Numbered from the stretch's first letter, positions 1 to 9,213 are shown. The stretch is DNA of 64,000 nt from Bradyrhizobium agreste (GCF_016031625.1 NZ_JACCHP010000009.1:1-64000), one strand, 5' to 3'. The notes: generated from the letters alone by a model not told the origin. A program made the numbers and translations.

Positions 1-489
1 GCGCCTCGCCACCCTGGGCTGGCGTGCGCCGTCCCCGGGCTGACGGCCCCGACCAGACGCCCGCTCCCCCGCCGGAAGGACGCTGCCCCCACCCAGGCCA
101 AAGCTCCGCCCGTCGTCGGACGGGGGCCTTTAGGGCCCGGCGTTCAGGAAACTTTTTCCATTTTTGGCGCCGTACTTGAGCCACAATCCCGCGGCGTTCT
201 GATAAGAGACAAGCTTGAATCGCGGGGATGCCTGTGGGGGCTGCCGGCGATTTTCATGGGGTCAGAGGAAGGCGATCTTGCAAATGACGCGACCTTCCTT
301 CGGCATTCGAAAGACATCGAGAGAGCTTTACCCGTCCAGCTGTTCGTAATTTCGGCCGGCTCCATCAAGGGGCTTTCTGGGCGCGGACGGCTGTGCGGCT
401 TGCCTTTTCCGGCGATCCCCGTTCAAGAGGGCAGCCCGGGGACAGGTTCGAGAACGGGCATCTTGGGTCGTTGAATTGGGGGACTTGGG
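1..489. other. Leader/intergenic region, no supported gene
   Basis: No convincing gene is visible in these 489 bases. Two small inverted repeats can be read: CCCGTC/GACGGG with a 4-base loop at 109-124, followed at about 126-140 by GGGCC/GGCCC. Together they could form the 3' end of an upstream transcript. A frame entering at base 2 and stopping at base 43 has G or C in nearly every third position, so it might be the tail of an upstream gene, but it is too short to call. The remaining bases up to the TTG start at 490 are presumably the promoter and leader of the M23 peptidase gene. I considered a structured RNA gene here and could not match it to one I know. Confidence 0.4.
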
Positions 490-2553
490 TTGAACCACAG
501 GACGTCACGCGGCGCTTACGGGCGTGAGACCGGGATCATCGATCTCGGCCACGAGCCGCCGCTGTCCGTCGATGGTTCTGAAGCCGCCGTGATCGACCGC
601 CGCCGCGTCTCGGTGCAATGGTTCAGCGGGACAATTTTGACCGGACTCTGCGGCGCAGCCCTGATCGGCGGCGCCGTTTTCGCGTCGCTCGACGGCGAGA
701 TGACCTTCGCCAAGGTGCCGGAGCGGGTCGAAGGCGCGCTGCGCGGAGCATTCGGCGCCGGCGATCGTGCCGCCACGCTGCACAAGAGTGACCGCCTGCC
801 GCCGCCGAGCGAATCCACGGCCTCGCGCAACGTGATGCGCGTTTCGACGGTTGCCCGCGTCGGCAACCGCGACGTGATGCGGGTGCGTCCGTTCGTGCGC
901 ATCGCCGGCAATCTGTCGATGACGACGAGCGACCTGTCGGCGAAGATCCCGCCGTTCAACGCCCAGCGCCTGCTGACCGACGTCGGCTCCGACCAGAAGA
1001 CGGCGTCCGACGATCCCAACAATCCCGAAGCCGTCGAGCCCGACGCGGAAGTGTCCTTCGTCACCAAGGACCTGTCGCCGGTGCTGCCGAAGGCCAAGAT
1101 TTCCGCCGTGGTGGCGCTCGACGACATCCTGATGCGGGTGCGCGATGCCGCCAATTGGCGCGGCAATGGCGGGGTGCGCTACGCCTCGCTCGCCAATGCG
1201 GCCGCCGACATTTCCGGCGCGACCGGTCCCTCCGACATCAGAACCGCCTACGCCGCCGAGGTCTCGCCGTCCGATCCCTATGCCGGCTTCGAGACGCGCG
1301 TGGTGCCGGAAAACGTCACGCTGCTGCCCAAGACCAAGGAGCAGATCACCGGCGGCAATCCCAACGGCGAACGCGTCCACATGGTCAAGAAGGGCGACAG
1401 CGTCGCTTCGGTGCTGCGCGATCTCGGCGCCAATGCCGACGAGATCAAGGCGATTACCGCGACGCTCGGACCGCGCGGCCGCGAAGGGGGCCTGAAGGAA
1501 GGCGAGAAGCTCCGCATCCTGATGGCGCCCGCAAGCCCCGGCGCCCGCCTGCAGCCCTATCGCGTCGTGGTTGCAAACGACACCATGGTGGAAGCGATCG
1601 CGGCGCTCTCCGACCTCGGCAAATACGTCGCCGTCGACGTCTCCAGCATGAACACCGTCGCCGACACGGCAGCCAACGCCAGCAGCGACGATGACGACGA
1701 CGATGACGGCTCCGGCGTGCGGCTCTACCAGAGCATCTACGAGACTGCGATGCGCAACAAGGTCCCGATGCCCGTCATCGAGGACATGATCAAGATCTAC
1801 TCCTACGACGTCGACTTCCAGCGCAAGGTGCAGCCCGGCGATTCCTTCGACGTGTTCTACGCGGGCGAGGACGAGGGCGTGACCTCGAGCGAAAAGAACG
1901 AGGTGCTGTTCGCTTCGCTCACCGTCGGCGGCGAGACCAAGAAATATTATCGCTACCAGAGCCCCGACGACGGCCTCGTCGACTATTACGACGAGACCGG
2001 CAAGAGCGCGAAGAAGTTCCTGGTCAGAAAGCCCGTCAACAGCGCCATCATGCGCTCCGGCTTCGGCGGCCGCCGCCACCCGATCCTCGGCTTCGTGAAG
2101 ATGCACACCGGCGTCGACTGGTCCACCAGCTACGGCACGCCGATCTTCGCCTCCGGCAACGGCGTGATCGAGAAGGCGGGCCCCGAGGGCGGTTACGGCA
2201 AGTACATCCGCATCAAGCACGCCAACGGCTACGAGACCGCCTACGGCCACATGTCGGCCTTCGCCAAGGGCATGGAGGTCGGCAAGAAGGTGCGGCAGGG
2301 CCAGGTGATCGGCTTCGTCGGCTCCTCGGGCCTTTCGACCGGCCCGCACGTCCATTACGAGATCCTGGTCAACGGCCGCTTCGTCGATCCGATGCGCGTG
2401 AAGCTGCCGCGCGGCCGGTCGCTGGAAGGCCCGATGCTCGCAAGCTTCGAGAAGGAGCGCGACCGGCTCGAAGGCATGATGAGCGGCCGCGGCGGCGCCA
2501 TCGCCCGCATGTCGGACGCCACCGGCGGGCCGCTGCAGGTCACCAACCGGTAA
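490..2553 (+). CDS. M23 family metallopeptidase (peptidoglycan DD-endopeptidase type)
   Basis: Predicted inner-membrane-anchored, periplasmic zinc endopeptidase that cuts peptidoglycan cross-links. The 687-residue protein has one hydrophobic segment at about residues 47-66, a long variable region, and a LysM/OapA-like segment starting HMVKKGDSVASVLRDLG at about residue 298. A C-terminal lysostaphin-like M23 domain follows. The zinc and catalytic signatures are both present: HTGVD (His539, Asp543) and HVHYE (His620, His622). The first codon is TTG at 490; no ATG nearby explains the N-terminus better. A run of seven aspartates sits between the LysM-like and M23 parts at about residue 400. The gene is flanked by non-coding DNA and ends in a hairpin, so it is probably monocistronic. 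The M23 assignment is firm; the exact in vivo bond cut is inferred from the family. Confidence 0.93.
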   Translation: MNHRTSRGAYGRETGIIDLGHEPPLSVDGSEAAVIDRRRVSVQWFSGTILTGLCGAALIGGAVFASLDGEMTFAKVPERVEGALRGAFGAGDRAATLHKSDRLPPPSESTASRNVMRVSTVARVGNRDVMRVRPFVRIAGNLSMTTSDLSAKIPPFNAQRLLTDVGSDQKTASDDPNNPEAVEPDAEVSFVTKDLSPVLPKAKISAVVALDDILMRVRDAANWRGNGGVRYASLANAAADISGATGPSDIRTAYAAEVSPSDPYAGFETRVVPENVTLLPKTKEQITGGNPNGERVHMVKKGDSVASVLRDLGANADEIKAITATLGPRGREGGLKEGEKLRILMAPASPGARLQPYRVVVANDTMVEAIAALSDLGKYVAVDVSSMNTVADTAANASSDDDDDDDGSGVRLYQSIYETAMRNKVPMPVIEDMIKIYSYDVDFQRKVQPGDSFDVFYAGEDEGVTSSEKNEVLFASLTVGGETKKYYRYQSPDDGLVDYYDETGKSAKKFLVRKPVNSAIMRSGFGGRRHPILGFVKMHTGVDWSTSYGTPIFASGNGVIEKAGPEGGYGKYIRIKHANGYETAYGHMSAFAKGMEVGKKVRQGQVIGFVGSSGLSTGPHVHYEILVNGRFVDPMRVKLPRGRSLEGPMLASFEKERDRLEGMMSGRGGAIARMSDATGGPLQVTNR

Positions 2554-2580
2554 GCCGGCAGCCCGAAGGCCGGCATTTTC
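2554..2580 (+). terminator. Putative terminator after the M23 peptidase gene
   Basis: Directly after the TAA stop, GCCGGC (2554-2559) and GCCGGC (2569-2574) form a 6-bp stem with a 9-base loop, followed by ATTTTC. The stem is short but the position and T-rich tail fit an intrinsic terminator. Confidence 0.55.
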
Positions 2581-2700
2581 AAACAGGGTTTCAAACAAGA
2601 GCGCTGCGAAGCGAGGCCGCTTCGCGGCGTCACAACGTCAAGTTTCGTTTGCCAAAGCCGCAGGACGGGCGAATACTTTCCAAAAAAGGGAGGTCACGCC

Positions 2701-4320
2701 ATGACGAGCAGGCTCGCCTGCGCAGCCCTTTTTGCTGCGCTGTTCTCCACAACGAGCGCATCGGCCGATGGCTGGGAGGTCACGAGGCTGGTGCCGGGCT
2801 CGGCGTTCCACGGCGTGCACGGGCTCGGTGTCGACAAGGCCGGCCATTTGTTTGCCGGCAGCGTCGCGGGCGCCGCGCTCTATGAGGTCGACATTGCCGG
2901 CGGCAGCGCCAAGGTCGCGATCCCGGCACCGGTCGGGATGGCCGACGACATCGCGTTCGCACCCGACGGCACCATGGCCTGGACCGGCTTCCTGGCCGGC
3001 GATCTCTATGCGCGCAAGGGCGACGGACCGATCAAGAAGCTCGCGTCCGGGCTTCCCGGCATCAACTCGCTCGCCTTCCGCAAGGACGGCAGGCTCTACG
3101 CCACCACTGTTTTTCTCGGCGATGCGCTCTACGAGATCGACGTCGAGGGCGTCAAACCGCCCCGCCAGATCATGGAGAAGATGGGCGGCCTCAACGGCTT
3201 CGAGTTCGGTCCCGACGACAAGCTCTATGGTCCGCTCTGGTTCAAGGGCCAGGTCGCAAGGGTCGACGTCGACAAGGCCGAGCTGACCGTGGTCGCCGAC
3301 GGCTTCAAGGTCCCGGCGGCCGCGAACTTCGATTCCAAGGGCAACCTCTTCGTGGTCGACACCGCGCTCGGCCAGCTGGTCCGGGTCGATCCGAAATCGG
3401 GCGCGAAGACCGTGGTCGCGCAGCTGAAGCCGTCGCTGGACAATCTCGCCATCGACGACAAGGACCGCATCTACGTCTCCAACATGGCCGACAACGGCAT
3501 CCAGGAGGTCGATCCCGCGACCGGCCAGGCCAGGCAGATCATCATCGGCAAGCTCGCTTTGCCCGGCGGCATCGACGTCACCTCGGAGAACGGCAAAGAT
3601 ACGATCCATGTTGCCGACCTGTTCGCCTATCGCACGGTGGACGGGGCGACCGGCGAGGTCACCGAGAGGGCGCGCATGCACGCCGCAGGGACGACGCTGG
3701 AATATCCGATGAGCGCGACCGCGAAGGGCAACGACGTGGTCCTGTCGAGCTGGTTCACCGGCACCGTGCAGGTGATCGACGGCAAGACCGGCGCGACGCG
3801 CGACATGCTGCACGACTTCAAGGCGCCGCATGACGCGGTCGTGCTCGCGGACGGCAGCATCCTGGTGGCCGAGCTCGGCACCAAGTCACTGGTCAAGGTG
3901 AGCGGCGAGCACGGCAAGGATCGCACCACGCTGATCGGCGCGCTCGAAGGCCCGGTCGGGCTCGTTCGCGGGAAAACCGACGAGGTCTACGTCACCGAGG
4001 CGTTTGCGGGTCTCGTTTCCAGGATCGACAGCAACGGCGAAAAGACCGTGATCGCCAAGGAGCTGAAGATGCCGGAAGGCATCGCGCGCACAAGCGACGG
4101 CAAGCTGATCGTCGCCGAAGTCGGCGCCAAGCGGCTGATCGAGATCGTGCCGGAAACCGGAGAGGTCACCGAGATCGCCGCCAATCTCCCCATCGGCCTG
4201 ACCGGCGCACCCGGCGGCTTGCCTACGCATATCCCGACCGGCGTCGCCGTCGGCGCGAGCGGCGCGATTTACGTCAGCTCGGATGTCGAGAATGCGATTT
4301 ACAAGGTGGTGAAGAAGTAG
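2701..4320 (+). CDS. Exported beta-propeller protein (SMP-30/NHL-like)
   Basis: A 539-residue protein with a clear Sec signal peptide (MTSRLACAALFAALFSTTSASA, cut near residue 22). After it comes a run of short blades of the type 'G-x-hydrophobic-x-V-A-D/E' repeated about every 40-45 residues, for example GKLIVAEVGAKRLIEI and GSILVAELGTKSLVKV. This is the pattern of six- or seven-bladed propellers of the SMP-30/gluconolactonase and NHL type. It probably acts in the periplasm as a lactonase-like enzyme or binding protein; the substrate cannot be read from the sequence. The ATG is preceded by a strong GGGAGG site. A hairpin follows the stop codon. No enzyme partner lies next to it. Confidence 0.8.
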   Translation: MTSRLACAALFAALFSTTSASADGWEVTRLVPGSAFHGVHGLGVDKAGHLFAGSVAGAALYEVDIAGGSAKVAIPAPVGMADDIAFAPDGTMAWTGFLAGDLYARKGDGPIKKLASGLPGINSLAFRKDGRLYATTVFLGDALYEIDVEGVKPPRQIMEKMGGLNGFEFGPDDKLYGPLWFKGQVARVDVDKAELTVVADGFKVPAAANFDSKGNLFVVDTALGQLVRVDPKSGAKTVVAQLKPSLDNLAIDDKDRIYVSNMADNGIQEVDPATGQARQIIIGKLALPGGIDVTSENGKDTIHVADLFAYRTVDGATGEVTERARMHAAGTTLEYPMSATAKGNDVVLSSWFTGTVQVIDGKTGATRDMLHDFKAPHDAVVLADGSILVAELGTKSLVKVSGEHGKDRTTLIGALEGPVGLVRGKTDEVYVTEAFAGLVSRIDSNGEKTVIAKELKMPEGIARTSDGKLIVAEVGAKRLIEIVPETGEVTEIAANLPIGLTGAPGGLPTHIPTGVAVGASGAIYVSSDVENAIYKVVKK

Positions 4321-4339
4321 TGCCGGCCAGCGAAATCCG

Positions 4340-4363
4340 GGGGAACCGGTTCGGCGGTTCCCC
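4340..4363 (+). terminator. Hairpin between the propeller gene and the small downstream gene
   Basis: GGGGAACCG (4340-4348) and CGGTTCCCC (4355-4363) form a perfect 9-bp stem with a 6-base loop. There is no strong T-run, so it may attenuate or stabilise rather than fully terminate. Confidence 0.5.
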
Positions 4364-4404
4364 GGTTAGATCCGGACGGGACCGACCAGCAGGAGGATCG
4401 CCCC

Positions 4405-4662
4405 ATGACGCGCCTCTCACGCGACGATGTCATCAAGGCCGTGGATCGCGCCGACGACGTCACCATTGCCCAGATCATCGGAACCGGCGCGACCGCCGAG
4501 GAGCTCGCCGAAGCCCAGGCCTGGCTCGCCAACGACGAGCCGATGATCAACGACCTGCGCCCGCTGGCACAGGGCCGGGTGCGCGAGCTGGTGGATATTT
4601 TGTCGGAGCTGGAGGAGGAGGAGGAAGGCATTGAGCCGGGGCCGGCTGCCACGGGAGGGTGA
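4405..4662 (+). CDS. Small conserved acidic protein of unknown function
   Basis: An 85-residue protein with good codon usage and a strong AGGAGG ribosome-binding site 8 bases before the ATG. It starts MTRLSRDDVIKAVDRADDV and is mostly helical and acidic, with a run of five glutamates (EEEEE) near the C-terminus followed by a Gly/Pro/Ala tail. The sentence-like pattern 'D..I..ii..GAt.eEl.eA..wl.nde' suggests a compact helical bundle. I do not recognise a functional family. It is the last gene of high-GC core style before the A/T-richer island begins. Confidence 0.7.
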   Translation: MTRLSRDDVIKAVDRADDVTIAQIIGTGATAEELAEAQAWLANDEPMINDLRPLAQGRVRELVDILSELEEEEEGIEPGPAATGG

Positions 4663-4819
4663 TGATGGCGGCTCAGAGAGGCGATAGCTCTCCAAGAGCA
4701 GATGTCTCATCGGCACCGAGCGCGCTTAGACGGCGCTTGCAAGCGGCCTGCAGGTACGGGTGGGCAGCAGTCGTGAAGCGGCCTTAATAGAAAGCACAAC
4801 TGCCGGATGCATCAGATAT

Positions 4820-5450
4820 TCATCTGCAGCATGAAGTGTTGATCTGACGGATCGATCCGGCCTGCCGAATCTTTGTCTTTACAGTTTGAGTCTGGGTTGT
4901 TTGGCTCAAATTCCCTCCGATCACTTTGATCTCTCCGGGCGAAACATCGACCACCAGATTTGTATGCGAGCGAAAAAACGTATCAGGCAACAGAGCTTCC
5001 AAATCTGCTCGATTCTTTACGTTGGCGGTTCGTGAAAATCCGACTAACAGCGCCACTTCGTTTTTGTCGAGGTATACAATTGACGCATTCATCCTATTGG
5101 CAATTCGACTGGACAGCCCGAACAGAATTGTATCGGGAATGGCCCGCGGAGATTGGAAACTGGGTAGGCCCGGCACCAGCGCTGGTTATGATAGAGGAAA
5201 TGAAGGCCGCCGACCAAGCCTCTGCGGAAACGTCGGTGATATCCGGACGCCCAACCAGCTTAAAGTATTCAAGGGCCCGGCTCCGGAGCGGTTCCTGCGT
5301 TTCGAGGACAACCGCCCCGTTCTTTCGCGCGAACTTCCATTTCGCTAAGCGCGACATCGATGGCCTTTGTAACAATCGGACGATTGCCAGGACTCCGCAC
5401 TGACTGCCGATTTGCGACGGAGCTGTCATCACGACGAGCGCACGCGCCAA
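4820..5450 (-). pseudogene. DUF2272-domain gene split by a frameshift
   Basis: Two overlapping minus-strand frames together spell one DUF2272 protein. The N-terminal frame (start 5450) carries AEAWSAAFISSIITSAGAG and ISAGHSRY, typical of the family's first conserved block. It then runs out of homology and stops near 5094. The other frame continues with IANRMNASIVYLDKNE and SHTNLVVDVSPGEIKVIGGN, the second conserved block, and ends at 4820. The two join if one A is removed from the TACAATTC run at about 5130 (read on the minus strand), giving HSRY-ILFG. The C-terminus after VKTK also looks truncated. DUF2272 proteins are unknown in biochemistry but often accompany cell-wall-active genes. It lies 48 bases downstream of the hydrolase gene, same strand, so it was probably the last gene of that operon. 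A sequencing error is possible. Confidence 0.72.
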
Positions 5451-5498
5451 AGCGCGAACTACTACGTCGTTGACCGGATCGCCGGGGGTAAAGGGAGA

Positions 5499-7538
5499 TC
5501 AGTCGTTTTCGCTCGCCGCCCTGGCTGCCCTCAGGTGCGCATCGCCGAAAATGATCTCGATGGAAAAGTGACCCGTATCCTTGTCGGTCCAGTTCTCACC
5601 ACCGCTTATTCCCCAACGGCGCTCCAGCTTTCTGAGTACCTCGCGGTGGCTGTCTATCCATTGGCGCACATCGTGAGCAACAACATCGCGGTCAGTCTGA
5701 GCCCAGTCGATCGCAAGTCCACGCGGATGTTGCGATCGATTGTTGGGTCGTTCTCCGAAGCAACCAAGGTCACGGACCGGCGCCTCCCGCTCGATGAGGT
5801 CATTGAAGAAGCCGAGGAACTGCCCTGCGACCAACTTGTTGGTGTCTATCTTCTTTCCATTGCTGAACGTGATGGTCTGGTGTTCGCTCGCCGGAGAGAT
5901 CGGCGTACCTGCCGGCACGTTGAATTTGCCTCCAACAGGTCCGCTGCCTACCGTGTCGCCATCCATGTACTCGGGAGGCTCCCCGTGAGCCGATATCGGC
6001 CCTGATGCTCCAACGGGGAGTGCAATGGATTCCCCTCCGTGCAGCTTCTTCGCTGGCACCTTAAACGGGCCTTCAAGAAAATAGCTTTCCGGATGATTTG
6101 GAATTGCCGTAGGAAGATCTCCACCTCTCGTGCCTTTTGCGTATTGTTGTGTGGATACCGGCGGGGAAGCGTTGCCGGTCGCAATGAAGCCAAGCAAGGC
6201 TTCCGACCTGTTCGAGCCCGCTACAAGGGCGGGGAGATAGTTCTTCAGGAAGTCCTCGAACTCTGCAGCGGTTACGGGACGCGAATAGGTCCCGTGCGCG
6301 CCGCCCTGATAATAGCCGTGGTCAATGTTGTCCGCTTTTGACCACAAAGCCCGGGCAAGCGAGTGGTCACGCGCCTGGGCTCGATTGAACGCCGTTTCAG
6401 CCTGAACGAATTTGGTGTCCGTCGGAGCGCCCCAGCCGACCTCGCCCTTGACCATGTCGGCCAGTTTCCTGACCAGGGCCGTGTTTTTGAGTTCACTAAG
6501 GAACTGCCTGCGGTCCATGCCATTGGCTATCCCTGTGACGGTTTGCGTACCGCTGAATTCTTCGCCACCCGAAAGTGGATCGTTCGGCCCGGCGGGAACA
6601 CCATCGCCAAAGAGATTTGGCTCGATCTCGTGAGCAAACCTGCGAACCTCGTCAAAACCCGCGGCCATCTTGGCCGCGCATCTTTCCAGAACCTGTTTGA
6701 TGGTGGCCGACCCGGTGGCGTTGAAGATACTCTTGTTGAGCTTGAAGAACGCAGTCGCTGCGTCGGCATTCGGAAAAATTGCCCCGAGGACGGCGTTTGC
6801 CTTCTGGGTATTATCGATGTTGTTGGCCTGAAAAACCCTCGCCGACGCAACCGCTCCGAAACCATCGGTGCCGGCGAAAAGGTGAGCAAGGAAAAGATCG
6901 ACTGAGTTCAAACCTCGATCGGTGATCGTAGCCGTGAGCAGATCCGCTGCCTTTACGGCGACAATCGCTGCCACGATGCATTGAACGGCCGGAAATTTGA
7001 TCTGGTCAGTGCGAATGCCCGTCGCTTCAGGCGTGGCTATCAGAGTTGCCCAAGTCTCCTTCGTGAAACGATACACGCCAATGGCCGGGGCATCGGCGGG
7101 ATCATCGGTCTTGACATCCGTGGCGGTCCATTGATCACCGCTCAACACGAAAGCCAGGGCATAGAGATACGCCACATTTGTTCCAAGTGCCGTGGCTTGC
7201 TGATAACAAATACTGGCAAAGTCTTCCCTGCTGACTTGTGTGGTGAACGGATTGAAGGCCTCCACGACTTCAACACCGGCGCCCTCGTCGACCAGAAACC
7301 TTGCGTTGACAAAGCCTTTTCGCTTGTCGACATCCGGGGGACCCATGGCCTCAACGAAAATCCACGTAACTGAGTGGTCATCAACCTGCTCGACCACAGA
7401 GGCCTGTGCACCCGTCTTGACCTTCTCTCCGCCAAAAATCAGAAGCGGAACCTCACCTACCTCGACCAGGCTCGAAGCGCCCCGCGGCTCCTTGCGAAGT
7501 GGAGTGGTTATATCACCCTTCATTAACGTCTCGGGCAT
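5499..7538 (-). CDS. Multidomain peptidoglycan hydrolase: SH3-like, lysozyme-like and M15-like domains
   Basis: A 679-residue protein without an obvious signal peptide. Residues about 25-90 look like a bacterial SH3 domain (LLIFGGEKVKTGAQASVVEQV). Residues about 150-255 follow the pattern of lysozyme-like/lytic transglycosylase domains: GVYRFTKETW, then a P-x-x-Q helix, then DLFLAHLFAGTDGFGAVASA. The C-terminal 100 residues resemble zinc M15 D,D-peptidases: SQHPRGLAIDWA gives the His-x6-Asp zinc pair, and DTGHFSIE supplies the third histidine. The long centre is unassigned. The combination suggests an enzyme that cleaves both glycan and peptide of cell wall. A site AGGA lies 7 bases before the ATG. 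It follows the lipoprotein gene by about 40 bases, so the two are probably cotranscribed. Domain calls are by eye; substrate and cell location are inferred. Confidence 0.72.
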   Translation of the reverse strand: MPETLMKGDITTPLRKEPRGASSLVEVGEVPLLIFGGEKVKTGAQASVVEQVDDHSVTWIFVEAMGPPDVDKRKGFVNARFLVDEGAGVEVVEAFNPFTTQVSREDFASICYQQATALGTNVAYLYALAFVLSGDQWTATDVKTDDPADAPAIGVYRFTKETWATLIATPEATGIRTDQIKFPAVQCIVAAIVAVKAADLLTATITDRGLNSVDLFLAHLFAGTDGFGAVASARVFQANNIDNTQKANAVLGAIFPNADAATAFFKLNKSIFNATGSATIKQVLERCAAKMAAGFDEVRRFAHEIEPNLFGDGVPAGPNDPLSGGEEFSGTQTVTGIANGMDRRQFLSELKNTALVRKLADMVKGEVGWGAPTDTKFVQAETAFNRAQARDHSLARALWSKADNIDHGYYQGGAHGTYSRPVTAAEFEDFLKNYLPALVAGSNRSEALLGFIATGNASPPVSTQQYAKGTRGGDLPTAIPNHPESYFLEGPFKVPAKKLHGGESIALPVGASGPISAHGEPPEYMDGDTVGSGPVGGKFNVPAGTPISPASEHQTITFSNGKKIDTNKLVAGQFLGFFNDLIEREAPVRDLGCFGERPNNRSQHPRGLAIDWAQTDRDVVAHDVRQWIDSHREVLRKLERRWGISGGENWTDKDTGHFSIEIIFGDAHLRAARAASEND

Positions 7539-7578
7539 GTTCGATTCCTGAGGTTAGACCAGGGGTATGAAAACGGCT

Positions 7579-8940
7579 TCATGCAGCAGTGCACTTGGCC
7601 AGAATCTCTTTGTAAGAATTGTTGTCGAGCGTATTCGGAATGGCTTCGATCGGGGTGGCACTCAAAGCCGGGATCGCTTTCTTTTTCGCGGCCTGGATTG
7701 CTGATCGGGTCAGCGGATCGATTTTGCCCGAGAATTTGTCCTTCAGATCAGGAAAGGCGCAGGGTGCGAGCAGTTTTTGCAGCGACACTATTCCGGCTCC
7801 AGTCGGGAAGGCAAACTTCTCGAATGCGTTGCTGTACCCGCGGTCCGTGCCCGTCTTATCGAGGGTGCAGTCCCCCGCAAGACGGATTGCTGTAGCTTCA
7901 AGCTGGCTCTTGATCTGGTCGTCGGTATTGTCGAACAGTCGTTCGCCCGGGCCGCTTTGTGCGGACCCGAGTTTGGCCTGCTTGATAGCGGCTCTCGTCC
8001 TGTCGTCGAAGCTTGTCGATTTTGAAACACACAGGTTCGCCTGGATTTCTCCACCGACGGATACGACCATGTTCTGTTCGAAGCTGTTCTTGCCACCCGA
8101 CATGTTACTTTCTCGCGGCAGAGGATTATTCTTGGCGACGCCCCCCAGCGGGTCTGTTGGGCTTTTGGGAATCGCATTGAGCAACGCGCCGGCCACCATC
8201 GACCTTCGGATTTGATCGGCATTCCCCTTGTCGGCCGGCGTGTTGCCCGCGACGCTGTCGCGCGTCCGCTGGTTGACCAAGTCTTCGATATAGAATGGCG
8301 TACAGATCAACATGTATTCACGCAACACGTGCACGGCATCGGGTTGATATGCGATATACCCCTTGAACGTCTCGCGATATTGCAGGCGTTTCTCACGGAC
8401 CAGAACCGAGACCGTTGATTTCTCGATCTCGAAAAGCAACCGCGAGTAGTAGTTTGTGAAGGAATTGCTCGCCAGGCCGAATGCCAAACCTGCGATGGCT
8501 ATAGGCGCAGCGCCGACACCGGTTGTATACAACAACGCTTCGGTGAAAGTTCTCGTGTCGTGAATCTGGCTCAAGATGGCATTTCGGTCACGACGCCGAC
8601 TAGCGAGCCAAGCGAGATAACTGTCGCAGCGACGATCGATATCGTTGAAACCCGCACTCACCAAAGCTGTCCAGTAGGCGCCGCCATACCGACTCGCATC
8701 GCAGGAGATGCGGCCATCAGGAGTCTCGGTCCTGAACCCTCCGGCCTGCTCACACAAATAAGAGAGATAGGCCTCCAGTCGGCGGGTTGATTCCGCCATA
8801 TCTTCCACCGGCAGCTCAGTGCCAATGCCCACCTGGATCAGCTTCTCTTCGAGAGCCGAACTGCATCCCACCAGCAACAGCGCCAACCCCACGCATGCAA
8901 AAATTGCGCTTTTGCCTCGCATCAAACGGCTGCCTATCAT
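7579..8940 (-). CDS. Predicted lipoprotein of unknown function in the hydrolase operon
   Basis: A 453-residue protein beginning MIGSRLMRGKSAIFACVG with a lipobox LLVGC, so Cys26 is the likely lipidated residue. I chose ATG 8940, which has AGGGG 8 bases upstream; a GTG at 8958 would add six residues. The mature part has cysteine-containing helical segments (LSYLCEQAGGF and FNDIDRRCDSYLAWLASRRRDR). Next come a hydrophobic Gly/Ala-rich stretch at about residues 140-162 that could insert in a membrane, and a long C-terminal region of low recognisability. I know of no function. It sits between the 79-residue gene and the wall hydrolase, which suggests an envelope role, perhaps anchoring, immunity or secretion of the hydrolase. 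Confidence 0.7.
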   Translation of the reverse strand: MIGSRLMRGKSAIFACVGLALLLVGCSSALEEKLIQVGIGTELPVEDMAESTRRLEAYLSYLCEQAGGFRTETPDGRISCDASRYGGAYWTALVSAGFNDIDRRCDSYLAWLASRRRDRNAILSQIHDTRTFTEALLYTTGVGAAPIAIAGLAFGLASNSFTNYYSRLLFEIEKSTVSVLVREKRLQYRETFKGYIAYQPDAVHVLREYMLICTPFYIEDLVNQRTRDSVAGNTPADKGNADQIRRSMVAGALLNAIPKSPTDPLGGVAKNNPLPRESNMSGGKNSFEQNMVVSVGGEIQANLCVSKSTSFDDRTRAAIKQAKLGSAQSGPGERLFDNTDDQIKSQLEATAIRLAGDCTLDKTGTDRGYSNAFEKFAFPTGAGIVSLQKLLAPCAFPDLKDKFSGKIDPLTRSAIQAAKKKAIPALSATPIEAIPNTLDNNSYKEILAKCTAA

Positions 8941-8973
8941 TTGAATGCCCCTGGACACGCTAGTCTCGTTCTC

Positions 8974-9213
8974 TCAGTCTTTTCCTGATGGTGCATCGGC
9001 CGGCCGCTCCGGCCCGTCATGCTCGCCAGCAGCCGCGTTCAAATTCGAGGCGACGATCGCAAAGGCGCGTTGCACATCGTCGACCACGTCGCGCCGTCGG
9101 GTATTAATGTTGCGAACCAGGACCCGCCAACGCGCGTATTCGCCGGCGTCGGCGCTTTCGCGCCAGAAGCGCAGAATGAAAACCTGATCCGAGAGCGGCT
9201 GTTGTGAGCTCAT
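8974..9213 (-). CDS. Small protein with a DQVFILRFWRE N-terminus, unknown function
   Basis: A 79-residue protein. The first half, DQVFILRFWRE followed by an acidic patch and WRVLVRNINTRRRDVVDDV, looks like a compact alpha/beta unit of a small family found beside SARP-type regulators in rhizobia, as I recall. The C-terminus is a polar Gly/Asp/Pro-rich tail. The ATG has no strong ribosome site. It ends about 33 bases before the lipoprotein start, fitting one operon. Function unknown; a role as a partner or modulator of the regulator is speculation from position only. Confidence 0.6.
   Translation of the reverse strand: MSSQQPLSDQVFILRFWRESADAGEYARWRVLVRNINTRRRDVVDDVQRAFAIVASNLNAAAGEHDGPERPADAPSGKD

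Noticed and set aside
1..180. Possible structured RNA gene (SRP, RNase P, tmRNA) at the left edge
   Set aside because: Small hairpins exist but none of the conserved cores of these RNAs could be found on either strand.
505..2598. A 697-codon open frame on the minus strand opposite the M23 peptidase gene, and similar long antisense frames opposite lysA, etfB, dppD, clpB and others
   Set aside because: In DNA of this GC content the antisense frame of a real gene is often free of stops. The translations are Arg/Ala/His-rich with no recognisable motif, while the opposite strand gives clear family proteins.
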